This document shows, piece by piece, positions 60,896 to 64,000 of a DNA stretch of 64,000 bases. The stretch's first letter is position 1. Every line of letters starts with the position of its first letter. The DNA is from JBELHO01 sp042091375 (GTDB lineage Bacteria > Pseudomonadota > Gammaproteobacteria > Enterobacterales > Alteromonadaceae): NCBI GenBank assembly GCA_042091375.1, contig JBELHO010000013.1, positions 7,152 through 71,151 of the forward strand, read 5' to 3'. Both the position numbers and the translations under genes were made by a program. The notes below the pieces were generated by a model. That model saw only the letters and a program-made list of their open reading frames with translations, was not told where the DNA came from and searched no databases.

Positions 60896-62107
60896 ATGAG
60901 CAATAGTAAACATATTGAAACCCAAGCCATTCACTCAGGACGTATCGATGACCAACAGTTTGGTTCATTAGCTACCCCTTTATATCAAACCTCAACATTT
61001 ATTTTTGACAATGCCCAACAAGGTGCAGAGCGGTTCGCTGGTGATGCTGAAGGTTATATCTATAGTCGATTAGGTAACCCAACCACTCGGCAATTAGAAA
61101 TGCGCGTTGCTGCAATGGAAGGTATGCAAGATGCTGCAGCGACGGCAACTGGTATGGGGGCAGTTTCAGGTGCACTGTTAGCTAATTTATCTAGCGGAGA
61201 TCATTTGATCTCATCGAAAGCTGTTTACGGTTGTTCATTTGCCTTGATGAATCATCAATTGACCCGTTGGGGGATTGAAGTCACGTTTGTTGATATGGCT
61301 GATCCCAGTGAAGTCGAAGCAGCAATAAAACCCAATACAAAAGTTATATTTTTAGAAACCCCTGTTAACCCAAATTTAGAAGTCTATGATCTAACAGCCA
61401 TTGGCAAAATAGCTCAACAACACAATATTATTTCTATTGTCGACAATACTTTTTTAACACCTGTACTACAACAACCTAAAGAATTTGGTATCGACCTAGT
61501 TGTGCACAGTGCCACCAAATACCTCAATGGTCACGGTGACGTAGTTGCAGGCATTATTTGTGGTAGTCACGAGATGATAAACCACATCAAGATGACAGTT
61601 CTCAAAGACATAGGCGCAACCATGAGTCCCCATGATGCTTGGCTAATTATGCGAGGTCTTAAAACATTACCGATCCGCATGGAGCGGCACTGCAGTAACG
61701 CGCAAATCATTGCTGAATTTCTAGAGAACCACCCTAAAGTTTCCCATGTGTATTACCCCGGTTTGAAAAGTCATCAGGGTAATCACCTGATAGGTTCGCA
61801 AATGAAAGCGGCTGGTGGAGTGATCGCTTTCGAAATCACCAGTGATTTACAAGGTGGAAGCGACTTTATTAACCGTATGAAATTATTTTCAATCGCAGTG
61901 AGTCTTGGCGATGCAGAATCGTTGATCCAACACCCTGCTTCTATGACCCACTCTCCTTATACCCAAGAAGAACGCCTTGCCGCAGGTATCAGTGATAGTT
62001 TGATCAGAATTTCAGTCGGTTTGGAAAACACAGAAGATCTCATTGCCGATCTGAGTCAATCATTAACTCAAATAACTGAGCCACAACAAAATCAAAATGT
62101 TGCCTAA
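60896..62107 (+). CDS. megL: Methionine gamma-lyase
   Basis: The 403-residue PLP enzyme of the Cys/Met metabolism family is most likely methionine gamma-lyase, which splits methionine into methanethiol, ammonia and 2-oxobutanoate. The decisive feature is YGCSFALMNH (C113), matching the catalytic Cys116 of Pseudomonas putida MGL within YGCTFA; other family members have another residue there. The PLP lysine is K207 in SATKYLNGHGD, and AVSLGDAESLIQHPASMTHS is typical. It is divergent from tyrR. In marine gammaproteobacteria the released methanethiol is a known sulphur-volatile source. Confidence 0.93.
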   Translation: MSNSKHIETQAIHSGRIDDQQFGSLATPLYQTSTFIFDNAQQGAERFAGDAEGYIYSRLGNPTTRQLEMRVAAMEGMQDAAATATGMGAVSGALLANLSSGDHLISSKAVYGCSFALMNHQLTRWGIEVTFVDMADPSEVEAAIKPNTKVIFLETPVNPNLEVYDLTAIGKIAQQHNIISIVDNTFLTPVLQQPKEFGIDLVVHSATKYLNGHGDVVAGIICGSHEMINHIKMTVLKDIGATMSPHDAWLIMRGLKTLPIRMERHCSNAQIIAEFLENHPKVSHVYYPGLKSHQGNHLIGSQMKAAGGVIAFEITSDLQGGSDFINRMKLFSIAVSLGDAESLIQHPASMTHSPYTQEERLAAGISDSLIRISVGLENTEDLIADLSQSLTQITEPQQNQNVA

Positions 62108-62109
62108 GT

Positions 62110-62290
62110 TATTATTTTCTAGGTAATGTTTGCTAGGTAATGTTTGCTTCCAAGGTGCTGTTTACTAGGTAATGTTTGCTTCCAAGGNNNNNNNNNNNNN
62201 NNNNNNNNNNNNNNNNNNNNNNNNNNNNNNNNNNNNNNNNNNNNNNNNNNNNNNNNNNNNNNNNNNNNNNNNNNNNNNNNNNNNNNNTAT
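62110..62290. repeat. Tandem array (GGTAATGTTTGCT type) with assembly gap
   Basis: Units of CTAGGTAATGTTTGCT and TTCCAAGGTGCTGTTTA type alternate between 62115 and the 100-N gap at 62188-62287. The right edge of the gap does not match the unit. Copy number and true length are unknown. Open frames across it are not genes. Confidence 0.8.
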
Positions 62291-62295
62291 TGTTG

Positions 62296-62321
62296 GCGAG
62301 TACTTGTGGTCTAGTACTCGC
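62296..62321. repeat. Hairpin GCGAGTACT/AGTACTCGC after the gap
   Basis: A perfect 9-bp stem with an 8-base loop lies between the gap and the HIT gene. There is no T-run, so it is not a classical terminator; it may help end megL transcription or be part of a repeat family. Confidence 0.55.
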
Positions 62322-62443
62322 TACAAGATAGGGCTTATGACCCTTTTGAACAATCACCAATACATACATAGCTTGGCATGACATTAAGCGTTGAGCTTAT
62401 TTAAATCATCACTTGCGATCGATAATAAACGTAACGCAATTAC

Positions 62444-62881
62444 CTACAATTTATCTTGATCAGCCAGTATAGCTGATAACTTTGGCATTAATCGGCTTTT
62501 AATCGCTGCTAATTGAATATCGGTATACGGTGTAAGTGCTTGCTCACCCCAAATTGGTTTTGGCCAACAGGGATCTGTTTTGAAGCGCACAATGTGATGA
62601 AGGTGCAGTTGCGGTACGACATTTCCTAAAGCGGCAACATTCATTTTATCACCAGAGTACTCCTGCATAAGCAATTCGCTAAGTAAGCTAGATTCATTTA
62701 ATAGCTGCTGTTGATTTTGCCATGATAATTGATACATATCTTGCACATCGCTTACCCTAGGAACCAGAATAAACCAAGGAAAAGCACTATCATTGCATAA
62801 TAATAATCGCGATAACGGAAAATCTATTAACTCAATACAGTCTTTAACCAATTGTGAATGTAAAACAAATGTATTATTCAT
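62444..62881 (-). CDS. HIT-domain protein
   Basis: The 145-residue product is a histidine-triad nucleotide-binding protein. The segment NVVPQLHLHHIVRFKTDP contains the H-x-H-x-H type core (HLHHIVR variant), and PLSRLLLCNDSAFPWFILVP is the family's first strand pair. It resembles the HIT-like group of gammaproteobacteria with substrate unknown (likely nucleotide-phosphoramidate or dinucleotide hydrolase). A TTG at 62893 would add four residues, but the ATG at 62881 is preferred. The gap to the GTPase gene is only 25 bp, so the two are cotranscribed. Confidence 0.88.
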   Translation of the reverse strand: MNNTFVLHSQLVKDCIELIDFPLSRLLLCNDSAFPWFILVPRVSDVQDMYQLSWQNQQQLLNESSLLSELLMQEYSGDKMNVAALGNVVPQLHLHHIVRFKTDPCWPKPIWGEQALTPYTDIQLAAIKSRLMPKLSAILADQDKL

Positions 62882-62906
62882 AGTGAACCCCAAAAGTGAT
62901 AAAAAA

Positions 62907-63839
62907 CTAACGCTTATTTTTGCGTCCTCTGCCTCGTGCTAATTTTTTAGCTTCTCTCGCCGCTAATTTGTCAGCTTCAATTTTAGCAAAATGGCTATTC
63001 TCTTTGTCGATCATATCAGGTGTTTCGAAAGTGATTTCACCCAATGTTTTATCGCGAATTTCGTTGATCAAAATGGTAGAAGCTTTGTGAAAATCGATAC
63101 GACCACCACTTTTTACACAGCCGCGATAGCTACCAATTACCTCAATTAATTCAACCTCTGATTCTGGAAGTTGGTCAATTTTATATCGAGTTTTTAATCG
63201 TTGCGGATAATAAGTAAGTAAATATTCAGCAGCAAAACAAGCTATTTCTTGATGATCAAAAGCGGTATCTTTCACTGCACTAGTCACCGCTAATCGGTAA
63301 CCACTGTTTTCATTGATAATTTTCGGCCATAGCATACCAGGGGTGTCATAAAGGTATAAGCCCTCTTCTAATCGAATACGCTGTTGGCCTTTGGTTACTG
63401 CTGGCTCGTTACCTACTTTGGCCTTAGCTTTGCCCACCAAAGTATTTAATAAAGTCGATTTACCCACATTAGGGATGCCCATGATGACCGCATTAATCTG
63501 TTTACCTTCAGCATTTTTATGAGGCACTAATTTGCGGATCAAACTGGGAAGAGATTTAGCAACCATTGGGTTATTGGTCGACAAGGCAATTGCTTTAACG
63601 TTTTGTTGCGCTTCAAGATATTCAAGCCATTTCGCTGTTTGCAGCGGATCGGCCAAATCACTTTTATTCAAAATTTTGATCAGCGGTTTCTCACCTCTGA
63701 TCTCAGTGATCATTGGATTCTCACTACTAAAAGGCAAACGTGCATCGCATACTTCAATCACCACATCAATCTGCGGAAGTATCTCTTTTATTTCTTTTTG
63801 GGCTTTGTGCATATGCCCTGGGTACCAATTAATTGCCAT
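62907..63839 (-). CDS. ylqF: Ribosome biogenesis GTPase YlqF/RbgA family
   Basis: The 310-residue product is a circularly permuted GTPase: the G4 motif LNKSDL comes first (near residue 58), followed by G1 GIPNVGKSTLLN and G3 DTPGM. This order marks the YlqF/RbgA family, which helps late assembly of the 50S subunit. The N-terminus INWYPGHMHKAQKEIKEILP and the lysine-rich end (LARGRGRKNKR) are typical. It precedes the HIT gene on the minus strand. Confidence 0.95.
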   Translation of the reverse strand: MAINWYPGHMHKAQKEIKEILPQIDVVIEVCDARLPFSSENPMITEIRGEKPLIKILNKSDLADPLQTAKWLEYLEAQQNVKAIALSTNNPMVAKSLPSLIRKLVPHKNAEGKQINAVIMGIPNVGKSTLLNTLVGKAKAKVGNEPAVTKGQQRIRLEEGLYLYDTPGMLWPKIINENSGYRLAVTSAVKDTAFDHQEIACFAAEYLLTYYPQRLKTRYKIDQLPESEVELIEVIGSYRGCVKSGGRIDFHKASTILINEIRDKTLGEITFETPDMIDKENSHFAKIEADKLAAREAKKLARGRGRKNKR

Positions 63840-64000
63840 AACAACACAAGAAAATTTTATTATAATTAAATTTTACCAAGTTAACTGGCTTTTGACACTA
63901 AGTAAAATTAGATTGATGCATAAATCCAAGTGTGACTTAAATAACTGATATCAGGTATTTCTCAATATTTAGTGGCCGTACAAAGCAAAAAGCCCGACTC
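63840..64000. other. Window end, no gene seen
   Basis: AT-rich upstream region of the GTPase gene. The last bases (AAAAAGCCCGACTC) could be the first arm of a terminator for a gene beyond the window. Confidence 0.4.

Noticed and set aside
62133..62384. Open frames crossing the gap at 62188-62287
   Set aside because: They are held open only by N and repeat units.

Overview
The window is ordinary chromosome of a moderately AT-rich marine-type gammaproteobacterium. Gene order, the PEP-CTERM protein, the twin twitching ATPases pilT/pilU, TyrR with an intact GAFTGA loop and PsrA-like sites over the etf genes all point to Alteromonadales, perhaps near Colwelliaceae. The lineage is inferred from gene content and order, not from a database search. 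Three runs of exactly 100 N (12150-12249, 28506-28605, 62188-62287) mark scaffold gaps, and each is bordered by a short tandem repeat.

Layout. 1-1.2 kb: a cut-off gene and a SOUL-family lipoprotein. 1.7-11.6 kb (minus strand): the block ygfB-pepP-ubiH-ubiI-gcvT-gcvH-gcvP, the same order as in E. coli, covering ubiquinone hydroxylation, proline peptidase and glycine cleavage. 11.8-13.7 kb: zapA, a gap, 6S RNA (ssrS) and murI; the fau/ygfA gene that usually follows 6S RNA is absent here. 13.9-18.2 kb: metK with a MetJ-type operator, then rsmE-gshB-yqgE-ruvX. 18.2-28.7 kb: accessory genes inserted between ruvX and pilT, which are close together in E. coli. They are a TonB-C-domain exported protein, an isoprenylcysteine-methyltransferase-like protein, a BlaI regulator with an M56 peptidase-ankyrin fusion, an MBOAT/SGNH acetylation pair, a Rieske oxygenase and an APC transporter. 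28.8-37.8 kb: pilU, pilT, yggS, proC, yggT, a DUF4426 gene, eamA, rdgB, hemW, tadA and a GNAT gene. 37.9-43.9 kb: a 46-residue basic small ORF, mltF and purL. 44-50 kb: an iodotyrosine-deiodinase-like flavoprotein, rraB with a coupled zinc-binding-type mini-protein, an RluA-family synthase, a small K+ channel, a plant-type DapA homologue and a cinA-type gene. 50-54 kb: an unknown 108-residue protein with a DUF342/FapA-like protein, then a 1.5-kb segment bounded by inverted two-hairpin repeats that holds a transposase remnant and a PEP-CTERM protein. 53.8-57.5 kb: ETF-ubiquinone oxidoreductase divergent from etfBA, with two perfect PsrA-like palindromes between them. 57.5-64 kb: a peroxiredoxin-glutaredoxin hybrid, yciH, tyrR with two TyrR boxes, methionine gamma-lyase, a HIT protein and a YlqF/RbgA GTPase.

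Most genes are housekeeping. The most notable items are the BlaI/M56-ankyrin pair with twin operators, the inverted-repeat-bounded PEP-CTERM segment, the iodotyrosine-deiodinase homologue with its active-site residues conserved, several small genes, and the many 8-24 bp tandem arrays in intergenic DNA. I found no CRISPR array, tRNA, rRNA operon, prophage or complete insertion sequence, and I do not claim a proven new system.
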